A stretch of DNA of 64,000 nt from Labyrinthula sp. Ha (GCA_015227615.1 JAALGZ010000001.1:1922001-1986000); one strand, 5' to 3'. Shown: positions 12,385 to 25,900, counted from the stretch's first letter. The notes: generated by a model not told the origin, from the letters alone. A program made the numbers and translations.

Positions 12385-12888
12385 ATGTTTGGCAGAAAAA
12401 AGAAAACTAAGACAAATAATGCTGATGAAGGTCCTGGAAAACCTGCTAAGACAGGACTCCGTCGTTTGTTGTTTGGCGCAAAGGATAAGAAGGAACAGAC
12501 AAACAAGCCCGAATCCAAAGAGAGCCGTCTTCAAAAAGCCCGAAACAGCGTTCGGGGGAAAGGTTTACTAGGTAAAATAACAGGGAAAAAGACAACTGCA
12601 AAGAGCTCTGACTCTGGTGTTACTGAACATCTATTGAAGAACCTTAAGACTTTGAAATTCAAAAAGAAGGGGAAAAAACCTACTCTGAAGCATAAATCCG
12701 TAAAAAAGGAGGAGCCGAAGGAAACTCAAAAACCTGTAAAGCGAGTGAAGAATGTGGCTTATCCTGGACCCGTAAATTATCAATATCTTACACCTGAAGA
12801 AACTTGGGTACCTGGGTTGACTGCAGATGTCGCTAAGTTTCAACTGGACAATAAAACAAGGATAGTAAAGTTCAAAGGGGAGGTATAA
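12385..12888 (+). CDS. Unknown lysine-rich basic protein
   Basis: This is a 167-residue single-exon frame starting at MFGRKKKTKTNN. It is strongly basic: clusters such as KFKKKGKKPTLKHKS look like nuclear or nucleolar targeting or RNA-binding surfaces, which is inference from composition. The last ~45 residues are less charged and look folded (NYQYLTPEETWVPGLTADV, then a short strand-like end). I do not recognise the family. The ATG at 12385 is the first in frame; a TTG-started frame upstream in another phase is a shadow. The gene converges on the exportin-2 gene, with stops 116 bp apart. No intron is needed. Confidence 0.65.
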   Translation: MFGRKKKTKTNNADEGPGKPAKTGLRRLLFGAKDKKEQTNKPESKESRLQKARNSVRGKGLLGKITGKKTTAKSSDSGVTEHLLKNLKTLKFKKKGKKPTLKHKSVKKEEPKETQKPVKRVKNVAYPGPVNYQYLTPEETWVPGLTADVAKFQLDNKTRIVKFKGEV

Positions 12889-13004
12889 GTCTAATGTTAG
12901 GTTAGAGTTTTTATTTACGTCTTTTAAAGTACTATGTCCTTAACATTGGTGAAGCAGCTGTAGATTTATTTTGCGAAACGAATAACCCTTAATTTCAAGA
13001 ACTC

Positions 13005-16000
13005 CTATAAGCTTAGCCCAGCAACTTGAAAATAAGAACCTAAAACGCTCTTGTATACTTCCCCATCAGGATGGCGTTTTAAAGACGAATCCAAAAAGTT
13101 TTTTATGTTACAGCCGGTTTTGCTTTGCAGTTCGACAAGTTTTGTTACCAGAACTTTACCTAGTTCAGTATCCTGTTCCCCCACTTCAGGAAAAGGATCA
13201 AAATTTTTTCCAGTGGAATGAACAAGCGTTGAATGACTGGAGCTATACCCCGTTTCTTCAAGGCTTTGTAACAACTCCTTCTGAAAATCATCCGCCACCT
13301 CTCCTTTCTTTTTATTCGCTTTTTGCTTTGACAGAACACTTAATACTGCATGCAAAATTTTTGCCCCAAGGACGCTCGCTGGATCTTGGATATATCCCGC
13401 GTCTTCAGTTAGGATGAGAATAGCCCCAAGTAGAGCTGCTTTTTTGTCTTTACGATCTTTCGCGGATTCTCCAAAGGTACCTAAACCAGCCAAGTATATA
13501 TATTCAACAACCTGATCAAACAAGGTTCCTTGTGGAGGGATTTCAGCAATTACTCTTTGGACATTTGCACGAGAAATTTTTGATGCCAATACTGCTAGGA
13601 ATACACAAAACTGCTGCTTGGATTTATTTCCGGGTTTACTGCTTTGAAACTTGGTGAAAATAAGCTGAAAAATGTCTTTCAAATAGCCCGAGTACGCCTG
13701 ATGATCAACAAATTGTATAATTCCAATCAACAGCTTGAAGCCATGTTGTTCTGTAGAACTAGCAGAAAGAAGTTTTTGGAATATTCCCAATAAACCTTCA
13801 AGATTCTTTGGGTTCTCTAATATTTTACCTCTCAACTCTTGTCGTGAAAGAAACGCCTTTAGCAGTCTAACAAGAACGATACTGTTTCCCTTATTCTGCC
13901 AAAGGACAGGGCTGAGAAGCGCAGGAAAAATGGACATGTATCCAGAAACCATGTTAGGAGTCGTTGAAGCGTTCAGTTCCAAGAGCTGAGCCATAATTTG
14001 AAAAACATAAGAGGATAACTCCGATACATCCTGCTGCAGAATCTGCTGAAACAAAGGAAACAACTTTTCTTCAAAAGATGAATCTTGTAAACTTCCACTC
14101 TGAAACTTAGCTTTGATAATAGCAGCAATACTGTCAAAGAGGTAGTGGTTAAAAACTGGGTTTTGCGGATTCGAGCACGTCTTAACTAGGATGTCTACCA
14201 ATTTGGACATGAAGATGTCGCTCTGGGCGCCCACACTGCTTCCAAGGACTATAATTAACTTCAGCACAGTTCTCATTGCGTACTCATTGTACTCATTATT
14301 CTTCGAAATATTTCTTTCGATAATATTGAACAAGGTGGTAAGTAACTCCCCAGACTTGGGTTGTATGTCATTAACTGTGTACCTGTCCACTTTATTATCC
14401 CTAATTGAGAGGTACTTTTCTAGGCAAATACAGGCGTAGGTATACACTACAAAAAAGTCTGACTCCATGTATTTTAGTAGAACTTCGATCACTTGAGGAA
14501 ATGCATTCTTCTCTACTTGCCGTCTAAAAACAACAAGGAATTTTATTGCGTTGCTTGAAAGGAGTGCAAAATGGCTATCTGAGTTTTTCTCAGCTGCTAA
14601 GGCAAGAACTGGAGAAATTACTGCTTGAAAGAAATCATTAAATCCAACCTCTTCACGTAATTCATCCACTCCAAATGCATAAGTGTATTTCTTAGCTGCT
14701 ATTGATATAAAGAGGGTAATTCCAACATCAAGTTTTTTAAGTTCCTCTTGCCGTTTTTCCTCGTCAGCTATTGATGCAACAGATTTAAGTAATGCAGTCA
14801 TACTTCCACTGTTTGGACCAAGTTTGAAAATACCTGAAAGAGTTGACATTGAAATTGACCTGATCTCAGGCTCAAAGTGCTTAGAAGCAGCCCGAATCAA
14901 GGCCATACCAGTATTTTTTCGACTAGTTTTATCTCCACCTTCGAGATCTCCTCGGACATAATCTAAAGGATTGTCTTCAAACTTCTCCACGTCAAACCCA
15001 CGGGCAACCAAACTGGGAAGAATAACTTTCTCACAAATAGAATTCAAGACACCTTCTCCCTACAAATTAAGATTATATGAGTGAATACAGAAAACAGAGA
15101 TTTGTTCATTGGTTGCTGAATCAATGTAGACAGAAAACCCATCGCATTAGAAACTAACTCATCAAACTCCTCTTCCTGACCACAATTAACTAGAAGAGTC
15201 CATGTCTCTTGGGTGAAACCTTGCATGAATGGGCCAAATTCCTCATCATATTTCTTCGCATAAAGTTGCAAGCTAGATATCACGGCACTCTGAACGTTAA
15301 TGTGCATGACTCTCGCATCATCAGATACAAAATTTGGAGTAGCATAGTTTACCTGCGATAGGAGATATTCAAAAACATGCATGAAAGATTGTAAGTTGTC
15401 CTCAAAGAATTCTGGAATCGTTTGCCAACTCAATGAATAAAAAATTCGTGAAAGTAGCCTCATTGTCGTCAGCATTTCAAGGGAGTTCTTTCCTTCATTT
15501 GCTTTCAAGTTTTCACCTACTTTCATCAGAAAATTTAAAAGATCTTGTTGAAAATTTTCCAGCACATATTTCAGTTTCAGAAATAATGGATCACTCGATT
15601 CTTTGTCTCGAAACCTAAATTTTAAAACAATAAATGGAGTAACATTTTGAACAAGGTGTTTAGGGTTTCCATCATTCCATTAATAACATTAGAATCAGAT
15701 GTCGAACTAAGCTTGTTTTTTATGTCAGGAAGCAAATTTGTCCAATTCTCGTGAAAATCAGACTCGCCAATTACTTTAACGCTCTCACCAAGTTGACTAC
15801 TTACATTTTTTGGAACTTTACACATAAGCTCCACTATGTTACTTCGAATAAGTTGCTTATCATTTTCAGGAATTGTTATTCCACTTCCTCCAGTCCAATG
15901 CTTCTTTACATAATTCTTGAAGTAAACCGCTGCTGATTGTTGCGCCAGTACTTGGTTTTGCTGCGGATTTGGACTTGATGCTTCATCAATTACCTGTAGA

Positions 16001-16125
16001 AGCTGCAAACAAAATCCATTTTCTTTCTCTAAGCTTTCTAGCTGTTCTGATGCTTTACGTCGACGTTGGCGATCAGGATCCAAGGTAAGGACGAGTAGCG
16101 ATACTAAGTTTTCTGGTGTGTTCAT
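13005..16125 (-). CDS. CSE1: Exportin-2 (CSE1/CAS), importin-alpha re-exporter
   Basis: The spliced gene is 16125-15644, 15614-15089 and 15059-13005, giving 1020 residues; animal and yeast CSE1 are about 960-970. In the family, this karyopherin carries importin-alpha back to the cytoplasm together with RanGTP. The N-terminus has the importin-beta N-terminal helical repeats (LDPDRQRRRKASEQLESLE, VYFKNYVKKHW). Signature CSE1 segments follow in order: FYSLSWQTIPEFFEDN, YAKKYDEEF, LLVNCGQEEEFDELVSNA, SICEKVILPSL, FEDNPLDYVRGDLEG, NPVFNHYLFDSIAA, LLSPVLWQNKGNSIVLVRLL and GLLGIFQKLL. The C-terminus ends LGSYFQVAGLSL, like the family's QGYLQAAS end. Both introns are 29 nt and were placed because splicing restores conserved CSE1 sequence. 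The ATG at 16125 gives the expected N-terminus. The right flank is a 5-kb gene-free block. Confidence 0.95.
15060..15088 (-). other. Intron 2 of CSE1, 29 nt
   Basis: It starts GTATTC and ends TTTGTAG, in phase 0. Without removal the frame meets a stop; with removal ...KSLFS joins GEGVLNSICEK, matching CSE1. It contains TCTTAAT about 10 nt from the 3' end. Confidence 0.9.
15615..15643 (-). other. Intron 1 of CSE1, 29 nt
   Basis: It starts GTTACT and ends AATTTAG, in phase 2. Removal joins NTLFK to FRDKESSDPLF, the equivalent of the LFKRYRHEF region of animal CSE1. Confidence 0.88.
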
Positions 16126-19100
16126 CTTTACGTGAAGTCGCGAAATTTTGTAAATTTGGGGAGAATATCAATCAGTTCTCGGTTCCGGACAAAAATAGTC
16201 TCTTGATTAATTATTATGAGATAGTGCTACAGAGTAAGTCAAATCTTGTACACAGCACCCAATATATTAAAAAGTTTTTCTGAAGTAAAGAGCAAATTTA
16301 TTTTAAGAAGGTGTTTACTTTGACTTATGAGCTTCTAGAAGCAAAGTAAATGCGGTGAAAGGAAACTCTATGTTCTTGCTGCCAATTTTGCGAAATGATT
16401 TAACTTGTCGAAGAAAAAATTTTATCGGAGCAGAATTTAATTGAGAGTACAATAAAATAAATGATTTTTTCTAATTTTTGAATTCTAGGTGGATAGCTCT
16501 GTTTGATTTTGGTTGTACATCATCGTAACTAATATCATATAACATCTCCAGCCTATAAGCTAGCTGCAGAAACTAGGTCGTAACTTTAATATATGTTTAA
16601 AAAATATTCAGTAATTATTCCGTCTTCCTAGTGATGTCTGCTATATTTGATATTAAAATCACAAACGTACAGGTTTAAATGATTAATTTATTATTGATGT
16701 AACTGCTTAACTTAAGTTATTGCTTCTTCCACATAGTATTATTAACAAGAAATTATATTTCAAATCAAATGTAACAAAACAGTTACATGGTGAAACCATT
16801 TTAAATGTAGTACGTTACTCGATTCTCTAAATTATGCATTACACCAAGGAAGATATACATCTTTAAGGTAAGCGCTCGTTACACGAAAGAAGTCATGTTC
16901 AGTTGAAACAGATCCTTGATAAACTAGATATTAAACAAGAAAAAATTTAGAGTTTTCAAGCTTCACCAGATATTAGAATAAAGCTTTGGGTGTTTTTGAT
17001 AAGGGTCCATAGACCTTAACTGAGGTATTTGCTTTCCAAATGTTTTTTTAACTTACACCGCGGTGATTATTATTATATATGAAATTTTCAACGTTTATGT
17101 TTCATAGTTCTTCCTTTCTGATTTTTTTTTGCTTATTAGTACAGATCTTTGTGAGTAAAGAACCTCAAAAGCTTACAATACAAACAACATGGCAAGATAT
17201 CGATTTATAGTGACAAAGAAAAGCATCAAACATTTCATCGTAGTAAAAGTATGGTCAAGTTTGATACATATATTGCTACTTTCCCCTAGGGGGCTCCTGT
17301 TTCTTTTTTATTATCCTATATATCCTTTGATTTTGCTCAATAAATTGGGTCATATAAATTTAGGCTAGCTCTCCAAAAGTTTCTAACTTTATGTATCTAA
17401 TGCGTTACAAAGTTAATAGCCTTAATCATTTGGTAGATTTCAAGTATGGTTACCAATTATGTTTAAACTATGAGTAACATTTTCTGGAGGTGTTCATGCA
17501 CAGTTAGAAGGGATTGTTTGAAACTGGTCCTGCGCAATCTGATTCAAGATATGTATATAGGCTTTAGACGTTCTAATTAAAACCATTATTCTTCAACTAC
17601 GCCCCTGTTCTAAATGTCGTGTAAACAACTATACTAAACGAAAATATCGACTAGATATAGCTAACTTTCTATAGTAATCGATGCTAAATGGCTACAGTGA
17701 AAGAACTAATGACATATAGTTTATTTCAGAAATAACGGTTGCCATTTAATTTCAATAAACTCTTTAATGTTAGGAGGTTGTATCTACGCCTTCCAGTATT
17801 TTATACACATAGCACATTGTGCTAGAATTTTCATGATGTACTAGTTTCTACCTAGATGTCTCTGAATAAACAGTAATTTTTGGTTCTTTATCTCTCAATC
17901 ACTTGCTAGTTATCTAATTCTAGGATGTAATTAAACCTTTGTAGAATCTTTATCAGTAACAAAAAAAAAATCTGCACTGTTTTGACATTAATACGGAAAA
18001 CCCAAGCAGTAAACATTTATGAAAAAGGAACTCCGTGGAATATATTTTGTTATGCTCTACTCAATTAACACAAATTTGAAGAAAATTATTCACTGGAAAA
18101 GCACAAGTTAATGTGCCCCAATAATGCAAGAAATATAGTCACTTTTTTTCTTAGGGAAACCAAGCATTTTGCAATTTCTCAAGGGTTACATAGGTTTGCA
18201 CCAGTTGTACTTAGGCGTCATAATTTAGACTTTTAAAATTCTAATACTGTGTCTTAAGCTATACGATGTAGCTTACCTTCAAAACAAAAATCTAATACGA
18301 AAAAATTCAAGGTTATTGCTGAACGAGTAAACAACCATTGTATGACACATATATGATAAATTCTCTGGAAACCGCTTATAACATGGCAAGATGTTTGTCA
18401 CTTTTGTATCTTTTCAGGTAACTTATCTATATTTAGTTCATAAGTAAAAATCTTTGGATTATTGCTCAGTATTTTTGTTAGCTGTTATCTAGCTGATGAA
18501 TGCTGCGATGAAAAGTTTAAGTAAAATTGAATATGGGGACAATACAAATATACCTTGACTAACCTGTCTTACTGTAACATTTTATACAACTAACGAATTG
18601 TCCAAAACATACTATTTTATGATGGTGAAATATAATACTTAATCTCTCTTAGCTTACTTAATTATGCCCAACTTTGTCTATTTTAAGTTCCCTTAGTGTA
18701 TTAGTTCTACGTAAGTACTTTATTTTATTTAATTTCAAATTTCGAAAAATTAATCTCATCCAAAATTATCTTTGGTTTAATTCTAGTAAGTTCCTTTCTC
18801 CTAAATTGGATCACTCTTAGACACTAGTAAGTTTGAACTGCTTAGTCTGAGTTGTCTGAATTTATCTCTATTGCTAGATAACGTGAATATGTTTAGATTG
18901 TTTGTCCTAAATAATTGTAGGCACTGTAGTTACTAGACCAAGTATTCATACTACATATATTTTGTATTACGTATTGACATGTGCTCGGATATTAACTCAT
19001 AGATACTATAAGAAAAGATTTTCAAATGACATTTATTCATGGATTTTCCTATCATTCAAATACTACAACACTATGTAGCCACACATTCTCTTGAAAAGTT

Positions 19101-21081
19101 AGTAGCGAGGGAGGTAAGTAAGAGATATCTTGACAAGTTAAAATATAAGAGTGAACAATAAAGACACCAGACACAATTAACTTTATTATGCTATAAGAAA
19201 AGAAATGGTGCCCTTAATTGTTCCATGATAAGATAAGGATAACAAGATGTATACTTTTATTACAAATAAAAAAAGTTTATATTTCATGGAACGAAATGGT
19301 AGAGCTTAGTCTGACGGGTAGTTAACTTCGAGTCAGTAGGGGACTACAATCTAAGATATGAGAAATGGAAGTTTAATATTTGTTGTTTCTTTACCGATTA
19401 TGATGACCAGCAAGCATAGATCAATACCCTAAAGAGCTTGTGTCTTTTAGATAAATTAGAGGAGATCCAAAATATTTTAAGTACTTTAAGTACTTGTCTA
19501 AAATCATGCACCCTATTATAATACGGAACGCTTCCTAATGAAATTTGAAGAGATAAAATAGTAATACCTAGTCTGAACTAAAAAGATGATTTGACACAGA
19601 AAATGGCAATACAAGCCGATGAAAGTAGAGGTTATACTGTAGTGAAAATGCTAACTATATTCCCTAAGATGGCATGTGGACTAACACTTAGAAGGAGTGC
19701 TGTAAGCAGAGAATTATGTACGAAAATCCTGCAGCAAACTTCAATGAATAAAAAAGCTGACTACATCCAGTTTCTAAGGCTTCCTGTTTTACTAAATTGT
19801 GGTGTGCAAGAGACAGAGGCAACCTTTACACACTAATTTAGTGCCCGTTACTTCTGCGTTTATGATTCAAATTTTGCATTCATTCTAATACTACAGTTTT
19901 AAAGTTGCCGCTCACGGGAACATGTCAATAATATTCAAAAATCACAATAGAAGAGATTAAGATGGCTATGTTCTAAACCATTAACTGGCCTTTTGAGATT
20001 AGTTGAAGGGCAAAATATTTTACCCGCATCATGTTGGAGTGTTATCTCATGCCAACTTGGTGCAAGGGCCAAGTACTGCAAGCACAGTATTATGTACTCT
20101 TGGCGGTTGGTCACGACTTATTGATGCCTAGTTGATTCATATTTGGTTATTTCTTTCTTTGTTATTGATTCTGCAGAGTCCTTAACTCCTTTAGTTGAAT
20201 ATTGAAATTAATATTTAATATTTAATAAGTTGAACCACGCGACTAAATGGATTAATGATGCTCTTTAATGATAAAAATTTCTTCAAGGGATGTTATGAAA
20301 AATATCCTAATTTTTTTGAATATTTTTAGAATGAAAGTAGAAACCAATTGAGTATTGGTACTTTTCATCGTAGCCGATTTCTAGAGTTCTTTTCAGGTTA
20401 TCATAACAGCAAGGAAACTTAAGGTTACATTTTTCTCGATAGCTAGATATAGCGTGGGTCGTGGACTTGCGAATTTTTGGTTAGTAATTTCGTGTATAAC
20501 CTAGAATATGCAATCCCCTTAACCTTGCCATTGTAATTCCCTGGATCCAAAAGCGGGTCTTAACAAGAAGTAGATAGGATTGTTTTCTAGCTAAATTTTA
20601 AAGAAAAAACCGTAATAAAAAAGAAGAATCTTAACTTAAGTTTCACATATACAAAAGTAGTTAATTGCATGATTTAAAACAGGACAAAGACTTCAAAAAA
20701 TTCAAAAAAAGTAATTAAAAGCTTCACGTAACAGTCTTAACCTTAAATTGAGGCGCACAAACTCCAAATGAAACTAAACAAAGGTTAGACTTCTTGAAAG
20801 TTCTACAGAGAGAAGCAGTTGGACAAGTGCTCTAACATATGCTCAACCGTAACTCCCATATTTATGATAGCTCAGCAAAATTATGTTCAAGTTTCTCAAT
20901 ACCATCTCTTAACGGTTAACAATGGTTTCCTTGTAGATTTTACTTTGGGTTTAACTATTCAGTCCAAATTATGCATTGTAACGGAACCGTTTATACGATA
21001 GTATCAGTCAAAATAAAGTGTAATAAAAACAAGTGAAAAACAACCCGAAATTGAATTTGATCTAGTTCAGGAGTGAAAATT
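16126..21081. other. 5-kb gene-free block
   Basis: AT-rich with only short frames. The longest (19591-19836, 81 codons) has no recognisable domain. The stretch between the divergently read exportin-2 and RhoGEF genes must hold both promoters, but I cannot identify motifs. No RNA gene, CRISPR or clear mobile element was seen. Confidence 0.5.
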
Positions 21082-24000
21082 ATGAGCAGAGCAGCATCAG
21101 CCAACACATTGAGGAGTAGACAATCTGTAGGGGAGTTTAATCCCCTCCAGAACCTTCAGGATATGTACGAAATTATGGAAGACTTTGGAGAGACAGCTGA
21201 ATCAGATTTTGCAATGTCTCTAGTTGAAACGACCCGTTACTTAGGTACATAACTTCAATATTCAAACCTGAATTGTTTTCTTAGAGCTTATAGTTTTTAG
21301 AACTTGCTGAGGATGTCACTCTCAGACTGGGAAATCCCAACGCCAAGCCAGGAAATTGTAGGATGTACCTGCTGAACGATCTGTTGATTATTGGCAAGTA
21401 TAAGAACAAGAAACTTCATAAAGCCTCTATCAACCGTACAAGAGGAAGAAGTACAATGAATGGTATGAGCACTAGAAAGTTCTCTGCAGCCACTTCCGTT
21501 ATGACTGACGATGATGATAATCAGGTTTTGTTTGGAAATGCAAATAACATTGGTTTCCATTACGATGAGAGCGTAATGTCGCAAGCAACGAAAATGGGGC
21601 CGAAAAAGAAAAGGTCCAAGCTTAAGATGAAAGTGTGGTGTGAATTGCACGGAATTCAGGTTCGCCCTGTGAAGAAAGAAAACAACTTCGGTATCCAGAT
21701 CCATTTCACCGAAAAAGAAACCGTCGAAGATGAAGAGACTGGGGAAGTGGAGTATGTTACAAATGTGCACCAAACTGAACTTTTCTTTGTTGACGAAGAA
21801 CGAAGGGAATATTATCTGAATGAAATTAACGGAGCTATTGATGAACTCCTTATGTTCGAGATTCAGAACCTGCAAGACGATACAAGAAGTAGCTTTACTT
21901 CACAGGCCAACACATTAGCGAAAGGGTTTGCTGGGGTAAGTGAAGCAGGAACAGGTCGAGTCTCTGTTTACAGTACTACTTCTTCAAAAGGAAGTAGGAA
22001 ACGTTCACTGGGCAAGGGAAAAGCTTTGATGAAGCAGCGCCAAAGAGAAAGAATTAGAAATCGCGGAAGCAATCGCACAATGACTAGAAGTGATGGTGGT
22101 GCCGCAGGAGCTGCGTTGACGTTAAAAGATATCGAAAACAGATATAAAACAACCAGTGTCGAACCTAAGGCGCAGAAGGAATTGGCTGTCTTTTCTGTGT
22201 CTTTCACTGAGGGCCCTATGGGATTCGCATTAAGTTCTAGCAACAAGAGTAATGTCGGTGTATTTATTGGAAAAGTTGAAGATCACAGTATGGCAGATCT
22301 TGGTGGGGTCACTATTGGTGACAAGGTGCTCGAAGTTCAAGGAACTCGTATTGAAGACTCGTGTTCTTGGAAAGAGGCCAGAGACATTGTCATTGGAAAG
22401 CGCAAAGAGACTGGTGCGGCTGGAATCCCCCTTGTTGTTAAGTTTGCTCGTAACGTCACCGTCGATAAGCAAAAACAGGAACAGGAGCGTAAGAAGAAGC
22501 AAAAAGAAGAAGAAAGAAGAAAGGAAAGAGTGGAGGAGAGGATTAGGAAACGTGGTGGTAGACGGAAATGGTTTGAGAGCCGAAAAAATAGGAAGTTCGG
22601 GAATCAGATTAAAACACTGCGCGACATCGAAAAAAAATATGCAGGAGAAAATGAGGTGAAAAGAAGGCAAAGTGCTAATGAGCAAGATGTGGTAGATGAT
22701 TTGTTCAGCGACATGCTTGAAGCTAGTAAAGACGCAGGAAGTCAGTCTGAGCTTAAATGCATTTATATTATGAGGGAAATTCACGACACCGAAAAAGATT
22801 ACATTAATTCTCTGTTCCAGTTGAGAGACATATATATTAAAAGGCTGACAAAAAGAAAACAGCCAGTTTATTGTAAAGTATTATTGAAAAATAGTAGGGG
22901 TGGAAGTGCGTTTTGTGAGCATGGGGTATCAGCCGCCACCTGTGAAGAACTCTCTTCGAAGAGAGATGTTATTTTGCCAACAGATCAGAAGAAGCAAGTG
23001 TTTTTGAACGTCGAAACCCTTTTAGAGATTAACATTCAGATGCTTGAAAAGCTCCAGAAGGGCTTAATTAAACTTTCAAAGAACACTGAGCTCTCTCCAT
23101 CACAGCGAGTGAATAAGCTTATAGCAGTGTTTGCTGATACATTTAATGAATTGATGCCTTTTTTTAGAATGTATGGGCATTATGCAACAAGGTTTAGTCA
23201 AGCTCAGGACAAAATTGCCGAGATCAGAAGAAGCAACCCTACCTTTGTCAAAGAAGTCGATCAAATCGCTTCCAACAAACATGTAGAGAGTTTGGGTTCA
23301 TTAACTTACAAGCCATTAGCTAGGTTGTGCAAGTATCCACTACTTTTTGATGAGCTGGACAAAGCAGCTAAGAAGTTTTGGAAAACAGATCTTGATAAGA
23401 TCGTTAATGCGAAAGTGAAAGAAACTAATGTTGACGAGATGGAAGAATTAGACCTACTTATTGGCAAATTAGATCAGGCTAGGAAAATTATTAGAAACAT
23501 TACTGCTAGTGTAGACCTAACCGCTGGAGAAATGACTCGCTCCCTCCAGATGAAGCAGATTTACGACTTAGTTGGTGGGGAAAAATATCTTCACGAATTC
23601 TTTGTTCCAAGTCGCAGCTACATCAGTAGCCATAAGGTTCTTCATTTTGAGCTGCAAACGAACAAACCAGAGCCAATAGATGACTGCATTCTTTTCATGT
23701 TTAATGATATGATCTTAGTCGTTTATAAAAATTATTATGATAAGATGTCTGGAGGCAGCAAGCTAAGCCCGTCGAGCGACATGTCAGGGCGTAGTAACAG
23801 TATCTTAGGAGACGGTATAAGTGTATTTTCTGAGGTGGATAAAGTAAAAAGCACTTTAGTAAGAAAAAACTCAAAAATAAAAACTAAGAAAGGCTTCTTG
23901 GGTGGATTATTAGGGAAGAGAAAGGATGAAATCCCTCTGGCTTCTGTTCTTGTGAACTCAAAAATTTTGCGTAGAGTGCGAGTTTCCAAAATTAGTAGAC

Positions 24001-24404
24001 CAAAAGATAATATGTATGGAGCGAAGTTTTTTATTTCAATCGACCCAAGTATGATCCAGAATAAACAACAAAAAAAAAAGAGATTTAACAAGAAAAAACA
24101 GAAAGAGGAGGTCACCGAAAAAAAAGGGACAAACAAGCCTGTCATTAGGTGCTATTTAATGTATTTTGAAACTAAGAAAGAAAGGGATGAAATTATGAAA
24201 ATTGTTGAAACTCAAAAAGCTAGTTTGACAGAAAGAGAGCAGAACCAGATTGAGAGTAAGAGAGAGTTAGCTAAGATTGAAGGGTTTCGTGACAGAATTC
24301 GGAGAAGGCAGAAAGATAGCGAGAACCCTGCTCTTCACAAGAACCGCATGGAAACGCTGAAGAAAAAGAAGGAGGAGATGCGACGTGAGAAAATGGGTCT
24401 TTAG
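21082..24404 (+). CDS. Rho guanine-nucleotide exchange factor with PH, PDZ, DH and PH domains
   Basis: Two exons, 21082-21244 and 21301-24404, give 1088 residues. A DH domain loads Rho-family GTPases with GTP, and the following PH domain usually assists. Order seen: a PH-like region (about residues 65-238, with RMYLLNDLLIIGKYK and a closing helix FFVDEERREYYLNEINGAI, carrying a long loop); a basic linker; a PDZ domain (about 351-440, carboxylate-binding loop GPMGFAL, then GGVTIGDKVLEVQG); a Lys/Arg/Glu coiled-coil stretch (about 441-510); a DH domain (about 540-790, IMREIHDTEKDYINSL and SLTYKPLARLCKYPLLFDEL); and a PH domain (about 805-1060, DDCILFMFNDMILVVYK) containing a low-complexity insert. 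The tail is a basic coiled coil ending RREKMGL. The first exon adds MSRAASANTLRSRQSVG and supplies the start. It stands alone between two gene-free blocks. Confidence 0.88.
21245..21300 (+). other. Intron of the RhoGEF gene, 56 nt
   Basis: It starts GTACAT and ends TTTTTAG, in phase 1, joining TTRYL to ELAEDVTLRLG. An internal AG at 40 nt would give the wrong frame. It is about twice the length of the other introns in the window. Confidence 0.8.
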
Positions 24405-25900
24405 CCCTTAATGGTGTATCTTAATTAGTTTTCTAATAGGAAGAGCTTGTGAATAGTAACAAGTATATATATATTTTAAGGGCTTGGTCACCAACTTTTG
24501 AACTTTCCATACAATGAGGTTGCGTTCACCTGATGGCTGAGTTTGCAGGGGTTCATGTACCACATCTGTCTTGTGTTGCTTGGTCTGTTGAATATTTCAA
24601 GTATGTATAGATTCGGTCAATCCCACACCGAAGAGCGAGATTTAATTTTTTTGCCATATATTATTCAACTCTGTGCTTAGATTCGAATTCATGATTCTTC
24701 TGGACAACAAAGGCCTAGATCTGACCTATCGACCTTTTCATAACATTTTGCAAGAGTGGTTCTTTGGGATCAAATGAGATAACAAGCTATGGCAACTGCT
24801 CCATATCTTCCCAGTTGTTTATAAGTGACATTAAAGGGGTTTGTCGACCATAATCCGGCCGCTAAGTCTACAAATGCCTCCTGATTTAATTTTAATAGTG
24901 AAGTTAGTTCAAACTACTCGCTTTATTTTTCTATTGCGCCATTACGATCGAATATCCTTTTCCAGTTCCTGAAACTTGCCCTGATGTCGGTCAACTTCTA
25001 TTGCTCAACCATGACTTTATTTTTGACGATTCCCGCTGCTCTAAGGATTAAACTCTCTTACTAAGGGGTTATTACTTGATCTTACAAACTTAGGTCTAAA
25101 AGGGTATTCATTTTCTACCTGCAAGGACAATAAAGTGGACTGACCTTATTGAATACCAAACTCTCTAGTTTTTGCATGCATGTTATTCGTAACTTGCTAA
25201 AACAAGGTAATCATGAGCTAGGTAGCCATTGATTTACTATTTTCCCAATACTATTAATACCAATATATACTCAACGAGCGTGAGTAGATTCTTGCAGGGG
25301 GACTCCACTGAAGGCATGTAGTCTTCGTATAGGCACATCTCAGGGTTTCCTTTCTGCAGCTCAAAGTGCATAAACCGAAGAGTTTGTTTGTTTTCAAAAA
25401 GAAACAAAGAGATAATGTGGTTCGAGACTAATAATTTTTTTTTGGAAAAAAGGTAACATTTAACTATTTGTATCCAAAACATATCAGTTAATTGTAGTAG
25501 CTATAGAGTGATATTTGCAGTTAGTGGCTAGAGTTGACTCCATATTAGTCCAAACACCAACAGGATGGCTAAAATCTCATAGGAATATAAATATTTTGTC
25601 TAGCTTTGTACCAAGAAGTTTTGTGCTGCTACCAAGGAGCCTGAACTAAAATAGAAGCAATATGTAGACCTCCATGCTGTTTTCGTGTACTATTCACTCT
25701 CTGTTGGCTCGACTAATATCTTGCAACTTAGACTCGTGGATGAGCACTTGGCCTCCACTGAAGTGACACATTCTTATTACCTTATGTTTTCGTGCCAATT
25801 AAAGCAAACCAGGTTTAAGGAGGGATTCACGGCAAGTATTGATAATATTATTCATAAGAATTTTGTTTCCATTCAAGAGTTGGTGCCTACATAAAAGCAT
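24405..25900. other. Gene-free stretch after the RhoGEF gene
   Basis: Only short unmatched frames occur. No promoter, terminator or RNA gene is recognisable. Confidence 0.5.

Noticed and set aside
12302-12571. 89-codon frame overlapping the lysine-rich gene
   Set aside because: It lacks an ATG start and lies in another phase of the better-supported gene.
19591-19836. 81-codon open frame in the 5-kb gene-free block
   Set aside because: No recognisable motif; its length is within chance expectation for this block.
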